From Tahibacter aquaticus (lineage in GTDB: Bacteria; Pseudomonadota; Gammaproteobacteria; Xanthomonadales; Rhodanobacteraceae), in contig NZ_SNZH01000023.1 in NCBI RefSeq assembly GCF_004363655.1, forward strand, positions 1 to 64,000: a stretch of 64,000 nt of DNA, read 5' to 3'. The notes below the pieces were generated by a model. That model was given only the letters and a program-made list of their open reading frames with translations, was not told the origin of the DNA and made no database searches. Of the stretch, positions 7,504-16,040 are shown piece by piece. The stretch's first letter is position 1; each line of letters opens with the position of its first letter. The translations under genes and the position numbers were made by a program.

Positions 7504-9555
7504 ATGACCGACAGCCACAAGCACAGCGACCCGGTGCGGCCGCTTTCGCCCGCCGAGATCAAGCTGGTCGAGCATATCGACCGCAGCTGGACCCGCGAAC
7601 GCGCCCTGGCCGAGCTGAAGGAACACCTGCAGATCGCCATCGAGGTGGAACTCGCCACCATTCCGATCTATCTCTACACCTATTACTCGATCGACCGCAC
7701 GCCGGCTTCGTTTCCCGACTCGGCGCTGTCGCGCTTCGCCGACCAGGCCGGCGCGGTGATCATGAGCGTCGCGGTGGAAGAGATGCTGCACATGTCGCTT
7801 TCTTCCAATGTACTTTTCTCGCTGGGCGTGCAGCCGCAGCTCTACCTGCGCTCGCCGGCACCCTACCCGACCAACCTGCCGGGTCACCAGAAGCTCGGCC
7901 CCGATGCCAGGCCGCTGGCCCTGCCGCTGGCACCGTTCTCGCTGCAGCAGCTGTGGCAGTTCCTCGAGATCGAATACCCCGCCGCGTCCGACGCACCACC
8001 GCAGGGCGGCGCCTGGACGACCATCGGCCAGATCTATTCCTACGTGCGCTGCATCATCAGTTGCCGGCACATCACCGACGCGGATTTTCACCAGGGCGCC
8101 AGGCTGCGCCAGATCCAGTCGACCAACTATTCGCCGAACAATATCGACACGGTGTTTCCCGGCGGCAGCTTCGACAAGACCTGTCCGGTACCGGCGCCGG
8201 TGGCCGGCTCGGCCGCGACGGTCGCCGTATACCCCAGCCGCGGCGACAGCCATGCCGGCCGCGCCCAGCTGATCACCATCGATTCGCGCGAGACCGCGCT
8301 GCAGGCGATCCAGACCATCGACGCCCAGGGCGAGGGCTTCGGCACCAGCAAGTTCGACGATCCGTCGAAACAGGAAGAATCGCACTACTACAAATTCCTG
8401 AGCCTGCAGTCGCAGCTCGCCGGCTATGACGCGCAGCACGAGCACCTGCCGAAACACCCCAAGCCACCGGCGCCGGCAGCGCGGCAGTTCACGCCCGAGG
8501 AACTCGCCCAGGTGGTGTTCGACTTTCCCGACAACCCGGTAGCCTCGGCCTATCCGGCCGGCCGGCGCGAGCTGGCCAACGTGGTGAGCGGGCTGTACCA
8601 GTACATGCTGATCCTGACCGAGACCATCTTCCTGCAGGAGCCGGCCCGGCAGAAGCTGTACTTCAACCAGGCCCTGCACCGCTCGATGATCTGGATACTC
8701 GACAAGGTCATCCGCACCATGCGCGGTGTGTTCCTGCAGCAGAGCAGCAGCGTCACCGGCAACCCGCGCCTCGCGCCGACCTTCGAGAACCTTGACCTGG
8801 GGCCGCGCGACCAGGCCTTCGCCACGCTGGTGACGATGTGCAGCGAGCTGGATGCGCGCTACGGCAACGAACCCTGGTACAGCCAGGATCTGAAGTACTA
8901 CGTCGACATGGTGCCCAGCCTGCCCGACGTCAGCGCGTTCTGGGCCGCACCGGCGCAGCCGGGCTGCGATGTATCGAAGTACACAGGTGTACCGAAATTC
9001 CCGGCCAGCCCGCCGGCGACGGTGGGCGACAACGAAGTGCGTCACGCCTGCATGGGCCTGAACCACTGCGCCGGCCAGGGCCGCACGCGCGACAACGCCT
9101 GCGCCGGCCAGGGCTACTGCTCTACCGCGCTGGAATACAACTACGCCCAGCCCGCTTCGCCGACCGTTTCGGACCATACCTGCCACGTCAAGAACGCCTG
9201 CGCCGGCCAGGGCGGCTGCGGCCTGTACGGCACCGGCGAGGAGCAGAACGACCCGGGCCACAACCAGTGCGCCACGCTGGGCTCCTGCGCCACGCCGATC
9301 AATGCCGAGCGCTTCAGCACCGACGGCCCGAATCGCGGCAAGGGTGTCTGGCTCAGGGCGCGCGAAGTCTTTACGCAAAAGACCTGGCCGTCGCTGCGGC
9401 ACCAGCAGCCGAAACTGCCGGCCCAGCCGCCTGCGGTGCCGCATGCGCAACTGTTCCAGTACGGCCCGACCATCGAGTGGATTCAGGACTACAGCGGCGA
9501 AGGCATGACTGCCTGCGGCTCCAGCGGCATGAGCGGCGCCGGCAGCTGTGCCTGA
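7504..9555 (+). CDS. Ferritin-like protein with internal Cys-rich CAGQG segment; candidate MNIO substrate
   Basis: A 683-aa protein. Residues about 30-260 match the ferritin-like family seen in VioB/RebD-type proteins (PF12902 type): helix EVELATIPIYLYTYYS and the metal-binding E92-E93-x-x-H96 (VEEMLHMSL). A second helical region (about residues 340-490) contains GLYQYMLILTETIFLQEP. Residues about 515-600 are cysteine-rich, with three CAGQG motifs (NHCAGQG, NACAGQGYC, NACAGQGGCG) and further His-x-Cys pairs; the C-terminus ends with two more cysteines. CAGQ-type cores resemble those of bufferin-like peptides modified by MNIO enzymes. No signal peptide is seen with the ATG at 7504 (AAGGA upstream). 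Its last 8 nt overlap the MNIO gene. An enzyme role for the ferritin part is possible but unproven. Confidence 0.8.
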   Translation: MTDSHKHSDPVRPLSPAEIKLVEHIDRSWTRERALAELKEHLQIAIEVELATIPIYLYTYYSIDRTPASFPDSALSRFADQAGAVIMSVAVEEMLHMSLSSNVLFSLGVQPQLYLRSPAPYPTNLPGHQKLGPDARPLALPLAPFSLQQLWQFLEIEYPAASDAPPQGGAWTTIGQIYSYVRCIISCRHITDADFHQGARLRQIQSTNYSPNNIDTVFPGGSFDKTCPVPAPVAGSAATVAVYPSRGDSHAGRAQLITIDSRETALQAIQTIDAQGEGFGTSKFDDPSKQEESHYYKFLSLQSQLAGYDAQHEHLPKHPKPPAPAARQFTPEELAQVVFDFPDNPVASAYPAGRRELANVVSGLYQYMLILTETIFLQEPARQKLYFNQALHRSMIWILDKVIRTMRGVFLQQSSSVTGNPRLAPTFENLDLGPRDQAFATLVTMCSELDARYGNEPWYSQDLKYYVDMVPSLPDVSAFWAAPAQPGCDVSKYTGVPKFPASPPATVGDNEVRHACMGLNHCAGQGRTRDNACAGQGYCSTALEYNYAQPASPTVSDHTCHVKNACAGQGGCGLYGTGEEQNDPGHNQCATLGSCATPINAERFSTDGPNRGKGVWLRAREVFTQKTWPSLRHQQPKLPAQPPAVPHAQLFQYGPTIEWIQDYSGEGMTACGSSGMSGAGSCA

Positions 9556-10549
9556 GGCCACCGCAGCGAGCGGCGACAAGGCGGCAACGGCACAGCAGAA
9601 CAAAGGGACAAGGCCACAAAGCGCACTCGGCCTGGGCGTGGGACTGCGCAACACGCATTTCGACCATATCCTGGCCGAGCAGCCGGCGGTGGACTGGTTC
9701 GAGGCCATCTCGGAGAACTTCATGGACTCCGGCGGCCGGCCGCGCGCGGTGCTGCGCCAGATCGCGCAGCGCTACCCCCTGGTGCTGCACGGCGTATCGC
9801 TGTCGATAGGCAGCACCGATCCGCTGGACCGCGGCTACGTGCAGCGCCTGCGCCGCCTGGCCGACGAAGTGGATGCACGCTGGGTCAGCGACCACCTGTG
9901 CTGGACCGGCGTACTGGGCATCAACAGCCACGACCTGCTGCCGCTGCCGCTCAACGCAGAAGTGCTGGCCCATGTGACGTCGCGCGTACACGCCGTGCAG
10001 GAATGGCTAGGCCGGCCACTGGTGCTGGAAAACCCCAGCACCTATCTGCGCTTTCGCGACTCGACCCTGGGCGAACCGGATTTCCTGCGCGCACTGTGCG
10101 AAGCGACCGGCTGCCAGCTGCTGCTCGACGTCAATAACGTTTTTGTCAGCTGCTACAACGCCGGCACCGATGCCCAGGCCTACCTCGATGCGTTTCCGTT
10201 CGAGCGCGTGGTGCAGCTGCACCTGGCCGGACACCAGCACTGCGGCACGCATATCGTCGACACGCACGACCGCGCGGTCAGCGAGCCGGTGTGGCAACTG
10301 TTCCGCTGCGCCTGGCAGCGCAGCGGCGGCGCTGCGACCCTGCTGGAATGGGACGGCAACGTGCCTGCGTTTCCGCAGCTGCATGCGGAAGTGCTGCGGG
10401 CACGCCAGTTCATGCACGATGCCAGCCCCGCGCACGCGACGGCAGCAGCCCTGGCTGCAACACCGGCGGCTGTGGACGAGGGGCTGTCGACACCCGTCGA
10501 TTTTCTCGTTCCCGACGTGATGCAGCGCAGCCGGCTCCAGCCCGCATGA
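9548..10549 (+). CDS. DUF692 multinuclear non-heme iron oxidase (MNIO), BufB-like
   Basis: A 333-aa TIM-barrel protein of the DUF692/MNIO family. Known members (MbnB, TglH, BufB) use two or three iron ions to rewrite cysteines in ribosomal peptides. Family motifs are all present: WFEAISENF, HGVSLSIGS (H81), WVSDHLCW (D115, H116), ENPSTY (E161, N162), LLLDVNN (D194, N196), HLAGH (H225, H229), DTHD and LLEWDG (E267). The start is GTG at 9548, inside the last codons of the upstream gene, so translation is coupled. It is followed by a 4-bp overlap with the DUF2063 gene. The most likely substrate is the Cys-rich segment of the upstream protein. Residues 1-25 are a low-complexity extension. Confidence 0.88.
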   Translation: MPEATAASGDKAATAQQNKGTRPQSALGLGVGLRNTHFDHILAEQPAVDWFEAISENFMDSGGRPRAVLRQIAQRYPLVLHGVSLSIGSTDPLDRGYVQRLRRLADEVDARWVSDHLCWTGVLGINSHDLLPLPLNAEVLAHVTSRVHAVQEWLGRPLVLENPSTYLRFRDSTLGEPDFLRALCEATGCQLLLDVNNVFVSCYNAGTDAQAYLDAFPFERVVQLHLAGHQHCGTHIVDTHDRAVSEPVWQLFRCAWQRSGGAATLLEWDGNVPAFPQLHAEVLRARQFMHDASPAHATAAALAATPAAVDEGLSTPVDFLVPDVMQRSRLQPA

Positions 10550-11379
10550 GCGCGGCCCCGACGCTGCCGGCCTTGCAGCAGCGCCTGCTGCAGGCGCTGA
10601 TCGCCCCCGCGCCGGCCGACCGCGCCAGCGCCGCCGACTGGATACAGCCCGGTGCGCGTATCGACGCCGCCGCCTGCCTCGATATCTACCGCCGCAGCTA
10701 CGTGCTGCGCCTGCGCCGCTGCCTGGCCGAGCAGTTTCCCGCCACGCGCCACGCCCTGGGCGCGGCGCTGTTCGACGACTTTGCTGATACCTATCTGCGC
10801 GACTGCCCCTCGGACAGCACGACGCTGTACCAGCTCGGCCGCCGCTATGCCGACTGGCTGGAACGCAACCGGCCCGACCGCGACAGCCCTGCCGACGAAC
10901 GCGAGGACTGGATCGATTTCCTGGTCGACCTGGCGCGCTACGAACGTGAACTCTTCCACTTGTTCGACGCACCGGGCGCCGAAGACCAGCCCTGGCCCGA
11001 CGCATCAGCCGATGACAGCGAACTGGTGCTGCAGCCCTGCCTGACACTGGCGCAGTACCGCTATCCCGTCGCCGGGTATTACCACGAGGTGCGCGCCGGC
11101 CGCGATCCGGCGTTTCCGCCGCGGTCGGATTGCTGGGTCGTGGTACTGCGCCGCGACTACGACACGACGACGTTTCCGGTCAGCGAGCTGCACTTTCGCT
11201 TTCTCAGCCTGGTGCAGCAGCAGGCATCGATCGACGCTGCGCTGCAGGAGATCTCTGCCTGGACGGGGCGGACGCTGGATGCGGTAAGGCAATCGTGGCG
11301 GGCGGATGTCAGGCGGGCCTGGGTGGAAGCGGGCTTTTTCCTGAGACGCACTACCGGCGTACACGACAAGCAGCGATAG
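10546..11379 (+). CDS. DUF2063 MNIO partner protein, BufC/HvfC-like
   Basis: A 277-aa protein with an N-terminal DUF2063 domain (residues about 6-105). The domain was named for putative DNA binding but is now known as the usual partner of MNIO enzymes, where it helps recognise the precursor. Visible signatures are LQQRLLQALIAPAP, IYRRSYVLRLRRCLAEQFPATRHALG and LYQLGRRYADWLERN. The C-terminal half (about 110-270) is a less conserved mixed domain with FPVSELHFRFLSLVQQQ. The ATG overlaps the MNIO stop as ATGA, so the three genes are translationally coupled and probably made in fixed ratio. No membrane DoxX-type gene or separate small precursor follows. Confidence 0.85.
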   Translation: MSAAPTLPALQQRLLQALIAPAPADRASAADWIQPGARIDAAACLDIYRRSYVLRLRRCLAEQFPATRHALGAALFDDFADTYLRDCPSDSTTLYQLGRRYADWLERNRPDRDSPADEREDWIDFLVDLARYERELFHLFDAPGAEDQPWPDASADDSELVLQPCLTLAQYRYPVAGYYHEVRAGRDPAFPPRSDCWVVVLRRDYDTTTFPVSELHFRFLSLVQQQASIDAALQEISAWTGRTLDAVRQSWRADVRRAWVEAGFFLRRTTGVHDKQR

Positions 11380-11492
11380 GACGCAAGGGCATTTCCGATC
11401 TGGCTAAGCCAGGACAGGCGTTTGCGCCTGGGCGCGGCATAGGGCGGCGCAGGCCGCAGCGGACCGCTCGGCGAACCTGGTCTGCGCTGCGA

Positions 11493-11561
11493 CTACTGGC
11501 CTGTAATGGACAAATCGGTAGTGAGATCGCGAAGGACTGGCCGTGCAGGACGCCGCTGCGG
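11493..11561 (+). repeat. REP-like repeat, copy A
   Basis: About 69 bp beginning CTACTGGCCTGTAATGGACA and containing the imperfect stem GGACTGGCCGTGCAGGAC. It aligns end to end with copies at 11593-11660 (opposite strand) and 46582-46650. Copy A is the most diverged. Confidence 0.6.
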
Positions 11562-11592
11562 AGCGAGGCGAACAGCCCCTGCTATTGGCCGG

Positions 11593-11660
11593 GTCAGCAG
11601 CACGTCCTGCGCGGCCAGGACGAGTGAGCGGCTATCGATTTTTCCGTTGGCAGCCACTAC
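11593..11660 (-). repeat. REP-like repeat, copy B, inverted relative to copy A
   Basis: Read on the minus strand it starts GTAGTGGCTGCCAACGG and includes GTCCTGGCCGCGCAGGAC, identical over these 18 bases to the copy at 46582-46650. With copy A it forms a large inverted pair 31 bp apart, the BIME-like layout of REP elements. It overlaps the last 4 bp of the gene at 11657-12106. Confidence 0.65.
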
Positions 11661-12106
11661 CTACCGCGCTTGCGCCCCAGCTCGTCGTCCCAGCGCTCGA
11701 TGCGCCTGACGGCAAACGCCGCAAACGCTGTGTTGTGATTGGTCGCCAGCCGCGCGAGCGCTTGCTTCGCTTCGGCCGTACCGATATCCGCAAGCGCCCA
11801 TGTGCATTTGCGCACCAGCGCCAAGCCGCCGTCGTAGTGCAGCGCGGTGTGATCCGAGAGGGCCAAGTGCTCCAATACTGCAACCGCCAGTGGTGGACGA
11901 AGCTGCTGAAGTGCATGTACCACATCCTCATGCCGCGTATGCCAAGTTGCGTTCGCAGCGGCGATGAGGGGTTCGACCAGAGACTCGTGCAAACCTGTAC
12001 TGAAGGCGCGAACGAGCGCGTCATCGAACGCGCCGCCATCCATCGACTCGATGGCCGCCGTGATTTCGCGCAACGCATCGCGTTGTTCGGTGGAGAGCGG
12101 CGTCAA
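11657..12106 (-). CDS. HEAT-repeat-like hypothetical protein
   Basis: A 149-aa soluble protein made of helical pairs. Segments such as SLVEPLIAAANATWHTRHED, LRPPLAVAVLEHLALSDH and AEAKQALARLATNHNTAFAA resemble degenerate HEAT/ARM repeats, which usually mediate protein contacts. No catalytic motif or signal peptide is visible. The start codon overlaps the stop of the DUF3224 gene as ATGA, so the two are translated together. The stop lies at the edge of a REP-like repeat. The role is unknown. Confidence 0.6.
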   Translation of the reverse strand: MTPLSTEQRDALREITAAIESMDGGAFDDALVRAFSTGLHESLVEPLIAAANATWHTRHEDVVHALQQLRPPLAVAVLEHLALSDHTALHYDGGLALVRKCTWALADIGTAEAKQALARLATNHNTAFAAFAVRRIERWDDELGRKRGR

Positions 12107-12639
12107 GGTGCACCGGCCTGGTGCATGCCAGTGTCGAACCCGAACTCGAATTCATAGAAGTGTTTACCGCCTTCCTTGATCACAATCTTCATCACCCCGC
12201 CAAGCCCCTCCAGCTCGCCGGTGCCCGAATCGGGCACCACCTGCAAGGTCAATGTGTTCACGCCGCGCGTCGCCAGGCCGTAGTGCTGCAGGTAGAACGT
12301 ACCGCTGCGCCCCTGCAAGCTGCCGCTGACTTTTTCCAGGGCGACATAGCCGCCCGATCGGTTGTCCGCCGTGCGCACGCCCAGCATCTGGCCGCGGCTG
12401 GTCGCTTCCAGCTCGCCATGGAAAGCCTTGTCCAGCAGCAGCCGGGCGATGCCCGAGGGATCGTCCTTGTCTTCCTGTGGAACCAGCTTGACGTCGAAAG
12501 GCCCGCTGATGGGTGTGCTCATGCTGTTCTCCTTCGATGGGGTACCGGGCGCTGCGGCATGGGCCGCAAACAACGTGGCGCCGGTGAGGGCGGCAGCCAG
12601 CCATCTGCGCAAGACCAGTTTCCGCGAGGCATTGTCCAC
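12103..12639 (-). CDS. DUF3224 domain protein with possible signal peptide
   Basis: A DUF3224 protein, a single small beta barrel related to allene oxide cyclase folds, of unknown function. Family signatures are clear: DKAFHGELEATSRGQML, GYVALEKVSGSLQGRSGTF, LQVVPDSGTGELEGL and HFYEFEFGF. Two starts have good ribosome sites. GTG 12639 (AGGAG, 6-nt spacing) gives 178 aa with a signal peptide (WLAAALTGATLFAAHAAA). ATG 12522 (AAGGAG, 6-nt spacing) gives a 139-aa cytoplasmic form beginning MSTPISGPF, the usual length of the family. I report the longer form but both may be made. The HEAT-like gene follows with a 4-bp overlap, and an AraC regulator is divergent 92 bp away. Confidence 0.75.
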   Translation of the reverse strand: MDNASRKLVLRRWLAAALTGATLFAAHAAAPGTPSKENSMSTPISGPFDVKLVPQEDKDDPSGIARLLLDKAFHGELEATSRGQMLGVRTADNRSGGYVALEKVSGSLQGRSGTFYLQHYGLATRGVNTLTLQVVPDSGTGELEGLGGVMKIVIKEGGKHFYEFEFGFDTGMHQAGAP

Positions 12640-12731
12640 GGCAGGCTCCTGTTGAATGATTGCGCCGTCATTCAACCGGAACTGCTGCCCGCGATGATTG
12701 TAAAAACGCGACGCCTGTCTGTCGCCCGCCC

Positions 12732-13553
12732 ATGCTGAGACCGGCGCCCAGCGCCGCGCGCGGCATTCTGCGCCGGCAATTCGACACGTCGCCGATGCAC
12801 CACGGCCGCTATCTGCCGGATGCCGCGCTGGCTGCTTATGTCGAACACTACTGGTGCGTCAGCTGGGATCTGCGCGGACAGCCGCCGCGCCTGCAGGAAA
12901 CCCTGCCGCATCCGAACGTACATCTCGTCGCCGATGCGGCGGGCAGTGGCATCTTCGGCGTGCATACGCGCCGCTTCGCCACCGAGCTGGCCGGGCAAGG
13001 CCGCGTCTTCGGCATCAAGTTCCGGCCCGGCGGTTTCCGCCCCTTCCTGCGTGGGCCGGTGGCGTCGCTGGCCAACCGGTCGACGCCCATCGCCGCGGTG
13101 TTCGGCGCCGACGGCGAGGCATACCAGCACGACGTGATCGCCTGTGCCGATGTGGAGCAGTGCGTGGCATTCGCCGCCCAACTGCTGGCCGCCCACCTGC
13201 CAGCGCCCGATCCGACGGTCGAGCGCGTCGCCGGCATCGTGGCGCGCGTGGTGGCCGACCGCCGCATCAACACCGCCGAGGAACTGGCACAGAACAGCGG
13301 TCTGGGCCTGCGCGCGCTGCAGCGCCTGTTCAACGACTATGTCGGCGCCAGCCCGAAATGGGTGATCAACCGCTATCGCCTGCACGAGGCCATCGAACGC
13401 CTGGCCGCCGGCACCACGGTGGACTGGGCCGACCTGGCGCTGGCCCTGGGCTATTACGACCAGGCGCATTTCAACCGCGATTTCCGCAAGCTCGTGGGAC
13501 GCTCGCCGGGTGAGTTCTGCCGCGACGAGCAGGTCGGCGAGGGCAAGAAATAG
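12732..13553 (+). CDS. AraC family transcriptional regulator
   Basis: A 273-aa regulator. Residues about 22-155 form an N-terminal sensing domain of the DUF6597 type (LAAYVEHYWCVSWDL, ETLPHPNVHLVADA, GRVFGIKFRPGGFRPFL). Residues about 170-265 form an AraC-type double helix-turn-helix (INTAEELAQNSGLGLRALQR, then ADLALALGYYDQAHFNRDFRKLVGRSPGEF). ATG 12732 is used; an internal Met at 12795 would trim 21 residues. It is divergent from the DUF3224 pair and probably controls it, or itself, through the 92-bp spacer. The ligand is unknown. Confidence 0.82.
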   Translation: MLRPAPSAARGILRRQFDTSPMHHGRYLPDAALAAYVEHYWCVSWDLRGQPPRLQETLPHPNVHLVADAAGSGIFGVHTRRFATELAGQGRVFGIKFRPGGFRPFLRGPVASLANRSTPIAAVFGADGEAYQHDVIACADVEQCVAFAAQLLAAHLPAPDPTVERVAGIVARVVADRRINTAEELAQNSGLGLRALQRLFNDYVGASPKWVINRYRLHEAIERLAAGTTVDWADLALALGYYDQAHFNRDFRKLVGRSPGEFCRDEQVGEGKK

Positions 13554-13591
13554 CATCCGCACGAACGTGCGCCATCGCGGATCGCAGGCGG

Positions 13592-13641
13592 GAAACGGCG
13601 GGCGCCAGGAAAACGCGCCCGCACAATGTGCAGAACTATTT
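13592..13641 (+). terminator. Weak terminator candidate after the AraC gene
   Basis: GGGCGC and GCGCCC pair around a 9-nt loop, followed by a small GCAC/GTGC stem and, after a gap, seven T residues. The stem is separated from the T-run, so efficiency is doubtful. It lies between the convergent AraC and TonB-receptor genes. Confidence 0.3.
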
Positions 13642-13643
13642 TT

Positions 13644-16040
13644 TTACCAGGTGTAATTGAGCGACACGCCAATGATCCGCGGCTCGTTGTAGACCGCCGC
13701 CATGTAGTTCTCGATCGCGCCCTTGAGGTTCTTCTCGTTGGTGATATTGCGGCCGAACAGCGCGACTTCGTAGGCGCCGTAGCCACCGCTGTATCCCAGC
13801 TTCAGGCCGCCTTCGACATTGCCGTTGGCATTGAATTCCACCGAGTCGTACAGCACGAAGCTGGTGCGCCCCTGCTTGTTCCAGTCGGTCGCTATGAAGA
13901 ACGTGCCGCTGTCGCTGAGCGGAATGTCATAGCGCGCGGCCAGGTTGACGGTGTACTTGGGCGCGTTCGGCAGCGGGTTGCCGTCGATCTGGGCGAAGGT
14001 GTTCGCGCCGATGCGGAGGGTCGGGTCGTTGACCGTGCAGACCACCACGCCGTTGAGCGCGCAGACCTGCGCATACACGCGCTTGTCCTGGATTTCGCTC
14101 TTGAGCAGGCTCAGGCCCGCACTCAGCGCGAGGTTCGGTAGCGGGCGCCAGTCCAGGTCGGCTTCGAGGCCGTGGGCCTTGGCCTTGTCGGCATTGAACA
14201 GCACACCGTTGCCGTTGGAGTCGTTACCGTTGAGCTGGATGTCATCGACGCTATAGGCGAAGCCGGCGACGTTAAGGCGCAGGCGATTGTCGAGCAGGCT
14301 GGTCTTGATGCCCGCTTCCCAGGACAGGATGGTTTCGGAATCGGCCGTGGTGAAATCGGCATTGAATACCGCGGAACGGCCCTGGATGGTCGGCCCGCGG
14401 AAACCGCGCGCCACGCGCGCATACAAGCCCATTTCCGGACTGACGCTATACATGGCGCTCAGATCCCAGCTCGGCGTGCGGTCGGACAGGCTGACGTCGC
14501 GACGGCCGGTATAGGTCACGACGCCAGCCGCGGTATCGGCAGTCTTGAGCAGGCGCGTGCGCTTGCGGTCGTCGGTTTCGCGCACGCCGGCGGTCAAGGT
14601 CAGCGCGTCGCTGACCTGGTAGCTGAGCTGGCCGAACAGTGCCCAGGAGGTATTGCTGTTGCGCAGGCGCACCCAGTTGTTCGGATTGTTCGCCGGCGGC
14701 GTGAGAAACCAGGCGCGCTGGTAGAAATCGGTGGTGTCGCGGCCGTTGAAATAGAACGCGCCGGCCTGCCACTGCAGCGCAGTGTCGTTTTCGCTGGCGA
14801 GGCGAAACTCCTGCGTGTACTGGTCGAGATCGCGTACCTGCCCCATCGACTGGCCGTAGCCGTTGGGCAGGCCATTGACCGGGAAGTTCGCCGCGGCGCC
14901 GCCGTCGGTATCGCCGCGGCTATAGCCCGCGGTGCTCTCGTACGCGCTGATCGAGGTCAGCGAGATGCCGCCGAAGTTGTAGATCGCCTTGAGCGAGCCG
15001 CCGTGGGTCTTGTAGGCCTGCGGATTGTTGTTTGCCTCGTCGTAGGCCACTTCGTCGCGCGGCACGTCGACGCGGTTCGATCCCTTCACGATGGCGTTGC
15101 GCAGAAACAGCGTCGAGGTACCGTCGTAGTCGCGCGCATGGCCTGAAGCGAGCAGCGAGAAATTTTCCGACGGCTGCAGCAGCAGTTGCAGGCGCACATT
15201 GCGGTCGTCATAGCCGCCCATGGCATCGTCCTGCGGCGTGGCCGTGCCGTCGGCGCTGGGGCCACGGTAGCGATTGCTGACCCAGTCGTCGCGATGCTGG
15301 TACAGCGCCGACACGCGGAACGACGCGATGTCGCTGAGCGGACCGCCGACACCGCCGTCGAAGGAGAAAGAGCCGTAGCTGCCATAGCTCAGCTGGGCGC
15401 GGCCGGAATGTTCCTGGCCCGGCTTGATGCTGTCGAACTTGACGATGCCGGCCGTGGTATTGCGGCCGAACAGCGAGCCTTGCGGACCGCGCAGCACTTC
15501 CACCTGGTCGAGGTCGTAGACCGGGTTCGATTTCAGCACCACGTGTTCGAGCACGACGTCGTCCTGGATGATCGACACCGGCTGCGACGCGCCGAGATAG
15601 AAATCGATATTGCCCAGGCCGCGGATATAGAAGCGCGGGAAGATGCGGCCGGTCGTCGTTTCCGCGTACAGCGCCGGCACCCGGCCAGCCAGCGCCAGCA
15701 GGGTGTCGTCGCCGCCGGCGGTGTAGTCGCGCATCGCATCGCCCTGCACCACGCCGACCGAGACGGGCACTTCCTGCAGGTTTTCTTCGCGCCGCTCGGC
15801 GGTGACGGTCACGGTTTCCAGCGACGGGGTTGCGCCACTGGCCGAACCGCGCTGCGTCTGCGCATCGGCGACGGCCTCGGCTTCCGCGCTTTCCGCCGCC
15901 GACACGGCAACGGCCGCGGAGGCCAGCAACAGACTGGCCAAGGCCCGCACCAGCGCACGCCGGCGCGGCAGCGCAATCGAGGGGAAAGCGTGGTCGGCGC
16001 GACGCGGCGGCGCAGGGCGAAATGCAGGAAACAAAGACAT
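13644..16040 (-). CDS. TonB-dependent outer-membrane receptor
   Basis: A 798-aa receptor that would bind a ligand at the outer membrane and import it using TonB energy. An unusually long basic N-region (about 35 aa) precedes the signal-peptide core ALASLLLASAAVAVSA. A TonB-box-like LETVTVTAERREENLQEVP starts near residue 72. The plug domain follows (FYIRGLGNIDF, VEVLRGPQGSLFGRNTTAG), then a 22-strand-type barrel ending in the aromatic outer-membrane signal SLNYTW. Features such as QGSLFGRNTTAG and ENLQEVP place it with the Caulobacter/sphingomonad-like receptors, whose ligands range from iron chelates to oligosaccharides. The ligand here is unknown. No transport or enzyme genes adjoin. AAAGGA sits 9 nt before the chosen ATG at 16040. 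Confidence 0.88.
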   Translation of the reverse strand: MSLFPAFRPAPPRRADHAFPSIALPRRRALVRALASLLLASAAVAVSAAESAEAEAVADAQTQRGSASGATPSLETVTVTAERREENLQEVPVSVGVVQGDAMRDYTAGGDDTLLALAGRVPALYAETTTGRIFPRFYIRGLGNIDFYLGASQPVSIIQDDVVLEHVVLKSNPVYDLDQVEVLRGPQGSLFGRNTTAGIVKFDSIKPGQEHSGRAQLSYGSYGSFSFDGGVGGPLSDIASFRVSALYQHRDDWVSNRYRGPSADGTATPQDDAMGGYDDRNVRLQLLLQPSENFSLLASGHARDYDGTSTLFLRNAIVKGSNRVDVPRDEVAYDEANNNPQAYKTHGGSLKAIYNFGGISLTSISAYESTAGYSRGDTDGGAAANFPVNGLPNGYGQSMGQVRDLDQYTQEFRLASENDTALQWQAGAFYFNGRDTTDFYQRAWFLTPPANNPNNWVRLRNSNTSWALFGQLSYQVSDALTLTAGVRETDDRKRTRLLKTADTAAGVVTYTGRRDVSLSDRTPSWDLSAMYSVSPEMGLYARVARGFRGPTIQGRSAVFNADFTTADSETILSWEAGIKTSLLDNRLRLNVAGFAYSVDDIQLNGNDSNGNGVLFNADKAKAHGLEADLDWRPLPNLALSAGLSLLKSEIQDKRVYAQVCALNGVVVCTVNDPTLRIGANTFAQIDGNPLPNAPKYTVNLAARYDIPLSDSGTFFIATDWNKQGRTSFVLYDSVEFNANGNVEGGLKLGYSGGYGAYEVALFGRNITNEKNLKGAIENYMAAVYNEPRIIGVSLNYTW

